Assembly: GCA_951394045.1 (NCBI GenBank)
Contig: OX595993.1
Coordinates: 2,046,001-2,110,000, forward strand
Direction of reading: 5' to 3'
DNA: 64,000 nucleotides
From: Nitzschia sp. DOCU1
Taxonomy: Eukaryota; Bacillariophyta; Bacillariophyceae; Bacillariales; Bacillariaceae
Below, one piece after another: positions 41,001 through 51,694 of the stretch. The number at the start of each line of letters is the position of its first letter. The stretch's first letter is position 1. The notes under the pieces are model-generated. The model was not told the origin of the DNA and did not search any database. It was given only the letters and a program-made list of their open reading frames with translations. Made by a program: the position numbers and the translations under genes.

Positions 41001-42499
41001 CAAACCTAACCGATTTTCAGCGTCAGATGATCCCGAAGTCGGTCTGCAGCTGGCCATGTCTGAGGTGCTGGTGCTGCAGGTATTCTGCTCGAATGTGATG
41101 CCTTTGAGCAGCGCCGCCGCAAACGCTGCATCAGTCCCTCTCAGTGATTGGCAGCAGGAATTGTCCATGATTGGATTGGCTGCAAGAGAGTTCCTCTGTT
41201 CAACCAAGGAGAAGTTTGAAAATGCCAACGCGGCCTTGATGAAACTCAATGGACAGGACAACGACAGCGCCCAAACCGATGCGGGCAAGAAGGTCTTGTT
41301 CGCAACATGGGAGGAGGCGATGGCTGACGAAGCAGTACGATTCTACGACAACTCAAATGCAGAGGCTGTGGGCAAGAAAAGTGTCCTCTTACTTGAGAAG
41401 GTTCGGAGATTCGCTTTCTCCAACACTCAAACATCTCAAAAAATCGCCCATAAATACGAGAACTACCTCGGACCGAAAGTTCTGAATTGGTTTTCGAAGG
41501 AGCTGACTAACCTCGCGCATGATTTTAATGTTATGGAGAACGACAGGGCGCCGATGGCTTTGTCCACGACCGACCTTCTGGGGGCGAACCCCGATTTCAC
41601 TAACACAACCGTTGCGGCGTACCTGGATAAGAAGGCAGCTCGCCAAGTGATATCACAAATTTCCCTGCTTGCTCGTCTTCGCTGCTTGCTCATGAAAAGT
41701 GATGAGAAGACGTTCCGTGAAAAACTTCTGGATGCGATTGGGCGCTCCAGGAAGCTTGCCGACATTTGGGAGAAAAGGCCCGCATGGTGGGATGATGACG
41801 ATGGAAACGTCGAGCATTCTTATGTGCTGTTGAAAATGCTGGACGAACATGGTTTCGCCAATATTTTGGAAGCCAAGGCAGATTTTGGCCCGTCGAACGA
41901 GGTAAGAGTTCTATGGAGATCACAATATATTGTCATGTTTGCAACTCAATAACAAATCTTTGGTTTCATTACAGGGTGGCAAATCGTTTAGGAGTCTAGG
42001 GTTTACCAAGGCATCGATTCAGCAGAGAGCGAACCAGCTCGTCCGGGAACTTCATGCTATTGATGAAATGTCGGAAACGATGCGCCTACTGGAGGAACGA
42101 CGCAACCGAGGTGTCATGAAGAAGCAAGGGTACGACCGATCACTTGCAGAGTGCCACACTAGCAAGACCACATCTTCTGGCGGGGGCATCCAGACGGGGC
42201 TGAAGGCCTTCTTCGTCTCGACCAAAAGCTCTTCAAAGAAGAGCAAAGTCGTTCTCGTGACGAGCAATGATGAAAATGTGACATCAGTACTCGCGGCAGC
42301 CGGGAAGCGAAAGGAGTCCCCTCTCTCGTCCCAAGAGAATTCTCCAACCGAAAAGGAAGCTAAGAAACTTGCGCCGCTGTTTCAGATAGTTCCAGGCAAA
42401 CGAAAGGACAGCCCGTCGTCAGTTGCGTCGACGGACAAAAAGATGCGAACGATTGTCAATCCGGATGGCGTCATCGAACTTGTTTCCATTCCCAAGTAA
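35061..42499 (+). CDS. CHD-type SNF2 chromatin remodeller
   Basis: Nine exons: 35061-35087, 35168-36670, 36764-37254, 37342-38045, 38124-38335, 38410-39054, 39116-39535, 39601-41901 and 41975-42499. All introns are GT-AG (61-93 bp) and in phase, giving 2,275 residues. The N-terminus is Arg/Ser/Asp-rich. Two chromodomains follow: one with [19 protein letters not shown] (~265) and one with [20 protein letters not shown] (~380). The ATPase core has [16 protein letters not shown], Walker A in ADEMGLGKTLQTA created by splicing (~510), [10 protein letters not shown] (~635) and TGTPIQND. The helicase C lobe has [18 protein letters not shown] and [21 protein letters not shown]1-like SANT region follows ([15 protein letters not shown], ~1460). 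A long unique tail has unknown function. The protein should slide or space nucleosomes in the nucleus. Confidence 0.95.
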
Positions 42500-42553
42500 G
42501 TTTTCCTGCTTAATAGACCTATGTAAATCAGCAGCATGGCTTTCTTTATTCTT

Positions 42554-44494
42554 TCATATAATAAGGTTGCGGAATTCTTCGCTCTCGTTTCTTGTCGCCA
42601 TTTCTTTTCGCCACACGGTTTCCAGCATGGCGTGAAATGCAATTTCTTCCAATCCCGCTTGCTCGGGAATGGGCATGCTCTTTCCCTTTTCCTTCTGAAA
42701 AATGTCGCCCAAGCACTCCAGGGCTTCACCACGCTTCTTTCGGACCTCATCCGATACGTTGCGATCGTATAACACCATTTGTGCGGCCTCGTGCAGAGTG
42801 TTGGCTATGTCAACAGCAGTCTGTTGCCATAGTAGCTCCAGCGCCTTGGCTTGAAGCGAAGACTTTTTCAAGATATCTTTGGCCAGGCTTTCCGCCTTTG
42901 CGTCACCCTCGCTTTTATCAATGGCAGTTTCAACATTCTGCTCGAGAGCCTGCTGATTCGTGTCTCCCCGGATATCCTTGGCATATAAGTCGATTTTGTC
43001 ACGTTGTGATTTCAAGGTTTCTCGTTGCCGTCGTGCCCACCGACTTATTGAGGGCATGCCGATACCGGACTCAACAGATCCTAGAAACTGCATCGCGGAA
43101 AGCGAGTAAACCTTTGGGCAAGAAAGAAGTGAGACAATCACAGCGTGATCACGGGCATTTGACAAAATCCAGCGGTATCCCTTACCTGCCCAATAACATG
43201 GACGAGTTCCACGCCATAACTGGCGTCACTCAGTGTTTCAGCTTCAGCCATCCATTGCGCCTTTGCCTCTAACTGGAGATCATCTTCGGCCCACTTGGAG
43301 AGTCTTTCCGCCAAAGTCAATGCCAACCGCGTAACTCGTCGCTTTTGCAGCAGCCGGGCTTGCTCCATCGTGACCTTGCTGCTATCGGAATCTCCAACGC
43401 GTACCTCCGTCGCTGCTGCTAAGCGCCCAATGTAATCTTGGAACTTGTCGCTTCCGAACAAGAAGGTATAAAGTAAATGCGGATCCACGTCAGGTGCTTC
43501 TTCCTCGGCTTCCCAGAGCTTCGCGTAGCCAACGCGATCGTATTTGGCTCTAAGTTCCTCGTTGGTCAAAATCATATACGCTCCGCCAATCCGTTTGAAT
43601 TCTTCTTCTGCCTTTTCGTTAGCACCAGACCGACCCGGCGAATATTTCCTTGCAATGATGAAGTATCTTCGTTTGATCATCTGGGTGTCAACCGACGGAT
43701 CCAACCCCATTAAATCGTACAAGGCTGTTTCTTTGACCTTTTTGCCTCCTTTTATCTCGGAACGTTCATCTTCGGGCAGCACTTCGTCACCTAAAATGTC
43801 TTCGTCGTATGGGGATCCCTGCGTTTTGATCCATCGTTCTTCGTCCAGCAAATTAGTTGTGACCCACTGTCCCTCGTTTGGATTCCACCACTTTCCTTGG
43901 GCAGGCGCCACCATCGCCTTTGGGGTTGCAGCGGCACCATGAATAACCTGTCCAAATCCAGCCACTATCCCGCCACCCACGATGTTTGCCGCATGGATGA
44001 CTCCACTGACAACTGTACAGCAACGGTAAGAAGAATTTGGCGCGAAATTCTAAGATCTAGGGCCTGAAGATTTGCAACGACAGGACTCACCTCCACTGGG
44101 AATCAGATCGACGAGACGAGGCGGGACGTGAGGCATCTACTGGGGGGGGGGGGCGGTTTGTTGTTTTGTCCACTTGTTACTTACCCTGCACCTCCCACTA
44201 TTCCGCCCAGAGCGCCGCCTTGTTGGTACCCTTCCGCCGCCCCAACAGCAGGCATCAAGACAGCACATCCAACCCCTCCGATGGCCCCACGTACAATATA
44301 ACCAACACCACTATGAACCAGTATAGAGAGGGCATAGAGGTGAGAACGTCGGCGCAAGTTTGACCTCCAATAATCCTCCGCCCCTCGTACCTCGACAATC
44401 CCTCACCCAAATGCTTCGGTCGAGTTGCGCCCAAGATTTCTTGCACTTGGGCACTGGCTTCGGCTTCTACTGCATCCTGGTCGTCACGCAGCAT
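42554..44494 (-). CDS. DnaJ-like protein with degenerate HPD motif (Caj1/Djp1-like layout)
   Basis: Exons on the minus strand: 44494-44391, 44310-44185, a ~48-bp exon ending at 44091, 44012-43186 and 43111-42554. The N-terminus has an amphipathic start, then Gly-rich hydrophobic stretches (GAIGGVGCAVLMPAVG, GGGIVAGFGQVIHGAAA) and GKWWNPNEGQWV. The J-like domain reads ETALYDLMGLDPSVD, KRRYFIIARKYSPGR and LRAKYDRVG: the layout is right but HPD is SPG, so Hsp70 stimulation is doubtful. A long helical C-terminal region (DNAJ-X-like) follows. Exons 1-2 and 3-5 each splice in phase, but the junction from exon 2 to exon 3, beside a 12-base poly-C acceptor, does not. Either the start is ATG 44136 (MPHVPPRLVDL) or the model or sequence is wrong there. 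Confidence 0.75.
44142..44153 (+). repeat. Poly-G tract, 12 bases
   Basis: Lies at the 3' splice acceptor (poly-C on the coding strand) of the J-like gene; length may be variable or mis-assembled. Confidence 0.9.
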
Positions 44495-46346
44495 GTTTGA
44501 TAGCGAGAACTGGTTCCTGTTGTCAACGTAAAGAGACTTGTTGTGGGGCTGTGTGTCAGAATGGTTGATTCAGCGAAGAACACTGGTAGAGAGCAGTAAG
44601 ATTATGTTCATTATGACTACTCGACACAAGTCAAGTAGCATCCTCGACTTCACAAAATTGACGCTGCGGGCCAACACAGGGCAAGCCGCGGCGAAGCCCA
44701 ATCTATGACTTCTCCGACCTCTCAGCGTCGTGTTTTGCTGACGCGCGCGTTCGTGAATTCAAAATTCAGGTAGAGTCCTCTGAGTCGATCCTATCGAAGT
44801 GAGTCCGGAGAGTCACATCGTTTTTGACCTGCCTGCTGCTGCGGGCTTGTAACCTTGGGGTAAAGCTATTACCTACTCTAGAAGTAGCCAGTGATGTCCT
44901 CGCATACCCCATCGACCACAGACGAACCACAACAACTATCATACTAGTAGCCAATAGAGTAGTACTGCCTTTGTGGGTTAGGTGATCTCCTCCGTACTAT
45001 GTGTGCTGGTGATTCTTTTAGTACTAACTGGTGGCAGTAGTTACTTGGAATACAATTGAAGGGAGCAGTTGTCGCACTTTGATGCTGATAGCTCGTACTC
45101 CTAGAGTACAAGAAAGAGATAAGGTTACATTTAGTATCCTTCCCTACAAGGGGACGAGTAGCTACTAGTTCTAGCTAGTAATGATCAAGGAACTGCAACA
45201 CTTTGTTGTTGCCGGTTGCGAGGACAGCAGCATCCCAAGTACAACTTCCTCTCGATTGTAGCTAAGGAGTGCAACTAGCTAGAGTAGTTTTTACTACTAT
45301 TAAAGCAGCTTTTACATCCGATCGGCTTGTCTCTCGTTGGTTGAAGGATCTAGCCCACTGTCTGTCCATCGGCAACCAGCCAAGCCGTTGGAGCGAGGAG
45401 TTGGCGAAAGACGGTTGGGGCGCACCTCTGCTCGTGTCCATGGGCGGGGATCGGCACTCCTCAGCAGCGATCCCAAGAATCATTGCTCTCGAAGACGATT
45501 AGATAGAGCATTTGCAACTTCGAACGGCCAGGACGGTTAAAATGGTAATTAGGGCTCACATGTAATCATTCCTTTCAACCGACTATTTAATCCGACAAGT
45601 TAACGCATGCAGAATTAACTACCAAAATACTAATGCGATAGGAGTGTTTTGTTAAAATATGTAGTAATATTTTCAATATGATTAGCATTATTTACATATT
45701 TCTTACTTTGAAATGGCGACTCGTCGATGAGTCAACGGCTGTCACGCGTCACTGGTGCGTTGAGATCTAGCAATGATCAATCTACAATTTTGGAGGTATT
45801 GATTACCAGGGAAATTTTGCACTTAGACGATTGCACAGACTCAGTCGGGGCTGCTGCCATAAAGGACCCAAATCTCTCAGGTTCCAAGTTTTTGGCAGGT
45901 GACGAAGACGAGACGTTGGGAAAGAGATAAAAGGAGTCCTTTCCATCATTGTTTGCTTAACTTGGTGGTGAGTTCGGAATATTAGCGTTGTTCAGATTAA
46001 AGTGGAAATGTAGAATGAAGTTGGGGTTTCGGTTGTTGCCAGGAGTCATGTTTACACGATTGATCGGCATGAAAGAGGATTCGGAAGGATGTTTGGGGTG
46101 TTATTATATCGCAGCTATGGACTCGTCGGGCGGTCCTGTGGTCTCTTTGATCGCAATTCCGTTAGATTCAGCCGTAGTTTGATCTGTTAAAACTGTTGGC
46201 ATTTGCCAGGATTTGAGGGACAGTGTATTGAATCTTCGATGAGACTCACTTCTTGTCTTTTTTGCGTTCTCGTGATGCCAACTCTGCCCATTGAAATAAC
46301 AGTTCGATTGTCTTGACGAAGCTAGAAACCGAAACAGACAGCAAAT
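44495..46346. other. Intergenic region with CTA/TAG tract and AT-rich patch
   Basis: About 44,860-45,310 is CTA/TAG-rich, and about 45,570-45,715 is markedly AT-rich. A 67-codon frame from ATG 45727 is not supported by any recognised motif. Confidence 0.45.
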
Positions 46347-49300
46347 ATGGCAGGAGAAATCCCGGTAGAGGCGTCGGATGAGACAAAGAAAAAATCCCCT
46401 GAAACCGTTCCAGAGCAAAAGGCGAAGTCCCCTTCCTCTCCTTCAACGCATCAGAATGGAAGGGCATCGCCTAACAAGGGAACTTCTCCTGCTCCGGCGT
46501 CATCGCCTATTGGTGGAAGTCGTTCTCACGTTCCTCCGATAATCACGAATTCAGTGCCGAACCGGCCCCCGTCCACAACATCAGTGCATTCTAATGGTTC
46601 TGGAGGGCATCGAAGCACAACGGCTACGAGTCGACGTGGTGGAAGGACCAGGAGCCGATCGCCCCCACTAATGACGCAGCGCCCTGCCTCGGACGGACCA
46701 GGACCAGAACCTTATGGAGGCCCCGAGGATCGTAGAGCACCACCATCGCCGGCCAATCCATCAGCCGCAGCGGCGGCTGCAGCCGCGGCTGCAAAGTCGA
46801 TGACGCGTGCTCCACAGCCACCGCCATCTTCGTGGTACGACTCGCCTGATGCGAGGGATAGAGACTACAGGCGTTCAAGGTACCATGGTCGCTATTATGA
46901 AGGTGGCCCACCGCCGCCTACTCACCGTTGGCCCGAGGAAGGGGGGCCCGGTAGGCCTCCATCGCGTAATCGATACCCTCCACGTCGCCCCATGGAAGAA
47001 GATCATTATGGATACCGCGAAGCATATTCTTCCTACCGCGGCCGTGGTACTCGTGGTGAGCCTTATCCGCATCCCCATGCTTCTCGATACGAAGAAGAAA
47101 GCAGTCGTCGGGACCCGATGGCCGACTACTACGGCCGGCCTCCTTCTCCTGGGTTTGAGCATGGAGAGCACATGTACAGGCGTCGTCCTCGTGAAGATCC
47201 TTATCACGGTCATAGCAAGGATCCTGAAAGCGCCCGTACGGAAGTTGGGGGGCCAGCATCGGTGAAACGGACCACGCGTGTGATTGGGGGGCCGACCCCG
47301 ATCCACATGCCCCGTGCTGGCGAACCGTCGTCTCGCAGCTCCAGGGGAGGATCTAAGGCGGACAGCATTTTCAGGGGTCGTCCGGGCGCAGATGCCCGTC
47401 CACCGTCAAGTGCCAAAGATGACAGCCCCCAGAAGATTTTGATGTCGCTGCGAACTCCTTCGCACTCGTTCGAAGATGACAAGAAAAAGGACGACCCTCT
47501 TAGCCCGGAAGCTCCCCCGAAAATCCATCATTCGCACCATCAAAATACTTCGGATCTTAAGTTTGACGTAAGTTTTCTCGGTCGATTCAACGTGCTCCTT
47601 GATTGCACGCCATCCTAAGCTTTACTCTCGCAATCACAGCCTCAGAAAAGCCCCAAGAGTGCCGCGGCTTCTGGACCCCCTCAGCTATCGAGCTCAATTG
47701 ATATGGCGCCTTCGTTCACGCTCTTCAACCAGTCCTTCGACAGCATTGGCGATACGGCGAACTTTTTCAACGTGAGTGGACCTCTAGATTCAGCTCTTCG
47801 ATCATCGTCGTTCGAAGCGGGTCCTAGTGCAAGCGACGAGAAAACAACGGAATTGCATTTGACCAGCTCAACTGGAAACTTCTCCCAGCAGTTGTTGGCT
47901 GGCTCGACCTTCGAAATGAGTCCAAGCAACTCCTTCGGAAACGGCCCTCCTATTCGAAGGAATGACAGCAGCGAGTTGATGATGCTTGGAGCCCCAGAGT
48001 CACGTTCCTTGAGCCCTTCGCAAGTGTTGGATATGTACAAGAGATCATACTCTGGAGGAGGCCCAGACCCAAGCCCCCGTTCCAAGGGTGGACCTCTCGA
48101 GGATAGTCACCTTCGAATGAGCGGTGGAAGTTTGACGATCCCTACACGTTCGTACTCCTACTCGCAATCCTACTCTGAGGCGCCTCATTATCGGGGTAGT
48201 GGGTATGGACACCCCGACAGCGTCGACGGTGGCCCCGGGTTCTACGTGTTCCTTAAGAGACACAAGGGGGCTTTCAAAGAATGCAGCTTTCTACTTCCTG
48301 GACTCAAGGCAGTTCTCCTACAAGAAATCGATGCAAAGGATGATGCGGCCGAGACTCCCAAGCGCCACACACGACCTGGTGATCTGTACGGAGAGCCCAA
48401 TCCACTGGACATTTCAATTGCCATGCGTCGAGTTGCTTCGGCTGTATGTGCATTTGGAGGAACATTCCTAGGCGAGCGTGGTTCTCAGCAAGCCAAATCC
48501 GGTGGAGCACAGTCGATATTCAGGGAGAAACCAAGAGATAGCGCAACTGTGACACCGAACTCGTCATCCGGAACATCTCCAGGCAGCCACCGAGCACGTC
48601 AACGTGCCAAGTACGATGAGATGCTGCCAAGTCGATACTACGAAAACGACAATCGTCTCTCTTGGGAGTTCGAAGAAAATCCTCCCATCGACGACATGGG
48701 CAAGGATGAAGAGGAAGCAGACGAATTGAAGCGAGAAGAAGGAGAGCACGACGAGGACGGGGACAAGGATGGCGACGACGAAAAGAAGGGTGACGGAGAT
48801 AACGAGGATGAAAGCGGCGATGGTACGAAAACTGCTTCGGATGGCAACGAAGGAGATCAGCCCAAGATGCGCTACCGGTGCAAGCTATGCGGCCAGCCCA
48901 AGCAGAACCACACTTGCCCCTACCAGCAGTCCTTGGCTAGAAGCATTGGAACTATGGTCTACCCTGCAGTCAATGCATTCACCGCATCCGAACCTGGATC
49001 CTTGGCGCCTGCCCTTGCTGAGATGAACAACTTTATTTCCGGGGGCGATTCTGTCTCGTCCGAAGAAAGGGGATCACCATCGCGCCCCACTCCTGACCGC
49101 ATGCGACGCATGAATCAAGGAGTCCCTCCAGGCACTGCTCAAGTAACACCAGAGTCCTTGCGAGGATCTCCACGAGTGGGATCGCCTATGACTACACCCC
49201 AACGCGTCCGCACTCCTGCCTCGGTCCGTCGCACCCGACCCGGTCTTGATCTACAACGCCGCTACATGGGCGCTCCAGCAGGATCCCCTGGGTCTCGTGG

Positions 49301-49691
49301 TAGGAAGCGCGGACACGGGCAAATGTCTGGATTTGAAGACCAAGGCGATTTGCTCTTTGTGGAGTCTGTTGAATTGAAGCCTGAACAGTTTCGCATTGTC
49401 ACTCCTTCGAAGATCGTCACTGCACCAGACTCCTTTACCTACCCTGCCCTTCCATTACCTTATGCGCAGCGCAAGCGTTTGAGTGATAATCTCTTTTCGT
49501 TGTCCAAGGAAGTTCCTCAGCTAACGGATGAATGTGCTGCGGTCCTTCGAGAAGCCAGGGAAAAGGACATGTGGGATTTGGCAGTAGCGGAATTGATGAC
49601 GCAAGTAGTTGTCGTCGTTCACTGCCATGATGGCGATTCGCGCTTTGAGGGGTTGCGTCGCTACTTGATGTCGCTGGGGATTGCATGCTAG
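46347..49691 (+). CDS. RYRCKLCG zinc-motif family protein, paralog 1
   Basis: Two exons, 46347-47567 and 47640-49691, with a 72-bp in-phase GT-AG intron; 1,090 residues. The N-terminal half is disordered: Pro/Ser/Arg-rich with an 11-residue Ala run (~132-142) and many RGR and Tyr/Arg repeats. In the middle, FYVFLKRHKGAFKECSFLLP and IAMRRVASAVCAFGG form a conserved helical module. An acidic stretch precedes RYRCKLCGQPKQNHTC, a C-x2-C-x6-H-x-C zinc-knuckle-like motif, then YPAVNAFTASEPG. The C-terminus contains QRKRLSDNLFSLSKEVPQ and EKDMWDLAVAELMTQVV. The same module order occurs in the gene at 54776-57107. Nuclear or RNA-binding function is a guess from the Arg-rich character. Confidence 0.8.
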
Positions 49692-50071
49692 AAAATGGTT
49701 GGGGAGTGACAACTAGCACTAGAACATTATAAACACAAGTAAATGTCATTTCTTTTTGGACAGGAGGTCTTTATGCGAGTAGACCCTCATACTACATCCA
49801 TTCATCTCCGGGCTCAGGATGCTGACTGATTGAATAATGCTGCTAGCTTGAATTTCCTTGTTGCCGACGATCGAAGTCTCTACGCCGCTAGTCGAAAAAA
49901 GGATTTGTCTCACATCTCTGAACGAGACTTGTGCTCCCCAATCGTTTCGTATTCTACTTGTTGCGTGCTTGGTATTGATCTGGGTAGATGGCGCTCAAGG
50001 GCAATAACAACAACTTTCCATCCCAACGACGAGTTTCCGTGTTTCCGGTCCTCGGTAAGAGACCACGGTTA
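49692..50071. other. Short intergenic region between convergent genes
   Basis: A 380-bp gap between the 3' ends of convergent genes; no feature seen. Confidence 0.5.
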
Positions 50072-51085
50072 CTATCGTATATTCCTGCGCTGATTCAATC
50101 GCCTTTGTTCCGACCGCGGCAATGCGTTCCACTTTTCCTCTAGTACTTGAATTCGATCCAATGTACCCGGATGCGTACTGTCCCATGATGTCTTGCCGCC
50201 CTGTCGCCCATGATACTCCCACAATTTGGTCAATAGGCTTTGTAGCGCTTGTGGATGATAATAATCTCTGGTATGGCCTTTCCGTGAATTGTGGTGGTGG
50301 TGCAACAATAATAATTCCCAACTAGTTGCGTCGGCTTGATATTCATTCGACCGTGAAAATGATTGCTGCCCTAGCCAGTCGACTGACTTTAATAGCAATT
50401 CTCCAATGGCTTCTCCAAAGGATTCTTGGTGTTCATCCTCGTCTTGATACACCAGGGCTTGTAGTACAATCGAGACGATGCGACGCTCTAGCATGCGAGC
50501 CTGAGCATGCCTATGAATCACATGGCCAATTTCATGTCCCAGCAACGCCGCCACTTCGCCGTCAGTCAGGTCGAGTTGTTGCAACAGAGCCGACGTGACT
50601 CGGACAATGCCCCCCGGCAAACAAAAGGCGTTGACTGTCTTGGAATCCAAAAGCACTCCAAAGTCCCAGTCATATGCACTCGGTAAATAAGGAGAAGACA
50701 AGGTCAAGGCATCGGCGGTTTTCACCAAATCTCGTCCCATTTGTTGGAGCTTTGGCGTCCAATACGGATCGTACACGGAGTGCGCCAACTCGGCATCTTG
50801 CTGCAGAGCTGCTAGGCCTAATTCCAGATCGGCTTGCAACGGCACCGTCCACAATAAGGTTTGTATCACAACTTCCGAGACGGGCGTCAAATACCAGATT
50901 CCAAAGACCGCCAAGGGGGCAACAATGGCAAGAACTTGCTTCCTCCAACCTAGAGAGGATTTGCCAGATGTCTTGCTTGCACCATCCTGTCGATATCGAG
51001 CCCCACTGCTGCTGCTAGTAGCGGGTCGGTTTCGTCGGAGACGGGGATTTCCTCCCGGGGTTGAGGGAAATGGGTTGCCACTCAT
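50072..51085 (-). CDS. M48-family membrane metallopeptidase (OMA1-like)
   Basis: 337 residues from ATG 51085 (MSGNPFPSTPGG); the frame is open further upstream but lacks an ATG. An Arg/Ser-rich N-terminus is followed by one hydrophobic helix (VLAIVAPLAVFGIWYLTPV), then the peptidase domain. This has VNAFCLPGGIVRVTSALLQ, the zinc motif LLGHEIGHVIHRHAQ (HExxH) and the downstream SRSNEYQADATSWELL, supplying the third zinc ligand (ExxxD). This order is that of M48 peptidases of the OMA1 group, which act in the inner mitochondrial membrane; some relatives are in plastids. Location here is inferred. Head to head with the GH116 gene. Confidence 0.85.
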   Translation of the reverse strand: MSGNPFPSTPGGNPRLRRNRPATSSSSGARYRQDGASKTSGKSSLGWRKQVLAIVAPLAVFGIWYLTPVSEVVIQTLLWTVPLQADLELGLAALQQDAELAHSVYDPYWTPKLQQMGRDLVKTADALTLSSPYLPSAYDWDFGVLLDSKTVNAFCLPGGIVRVTSALLQQLDLTDGEVAALLGHEIGHVIHRHAQARMLERRIVSIVLQALVYQDEDEHQESFGEAIGELLLKSVDWLGQQSFSRSNEYQADATSWELLLLHHHHNSRKGHTRDYYHPQALQSLLTKLWEYHGRQGGKTSWDSTHPGTLDRIQVLEEKWNALPRSEQRRLNQRRNIR

Positions 51086-51694
51086 GGATGGGTCGGACAA
51101 ACGGACGCTTCGCAAGGAGGTTCTGAAGTCAATCGACCACTGCCTTTTTCGCCCACAAACGACATTCACGTCATTCTGCCGATAGTAGCAGCAACCAGCA
51201 TGCTCCAAACCAAACCTAGCAGGGCGACAAATGAGATGCTCACGTTTCGTGCGAACCTGTTCTTTCTTATTAGCAACAGGAAGTTTGTATCATAGAAAGG
51301 ACGATGGTAAAAAGCAATCGACGTCGCCCATCACATGAGAGGTAGCGTCATTGTCGATCCTGCGTCACTTCCGTCACTCTGCTTCCCCCATTTCAATCGT
51401 TTTTATTGGCTCTCTCCCAAATAGTTTCCCTCCCCCGAAATTAACAGCCCGTTGACCTAGGTATTCTCCTACCTACTATACCGTTCTGATTGGCCACATC
51501 ACCGATCCAAAATCTGTAGGCCTTCCGCGCTTCCCGCCGCCTCGCTCAGCCTTTCATTTTTTGTTGGTCATGATGGCAAAAGAAAGCGCCAGACACTCTC
51601 TACTCTGTTCCTGTCTGCGGTGATTGTTTCTTTCCTGCATTACCTGATACCTTGAATCATAAGATAGGACGTCCTGATTGCAACAATTTTTGTC
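51086..51694. other. Divergent promoter region
   Basis: A 610-bp shared 5' flank between the M48 peptidase and GH116 genes. No conserved element was singled out. Confidence 0.45.
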
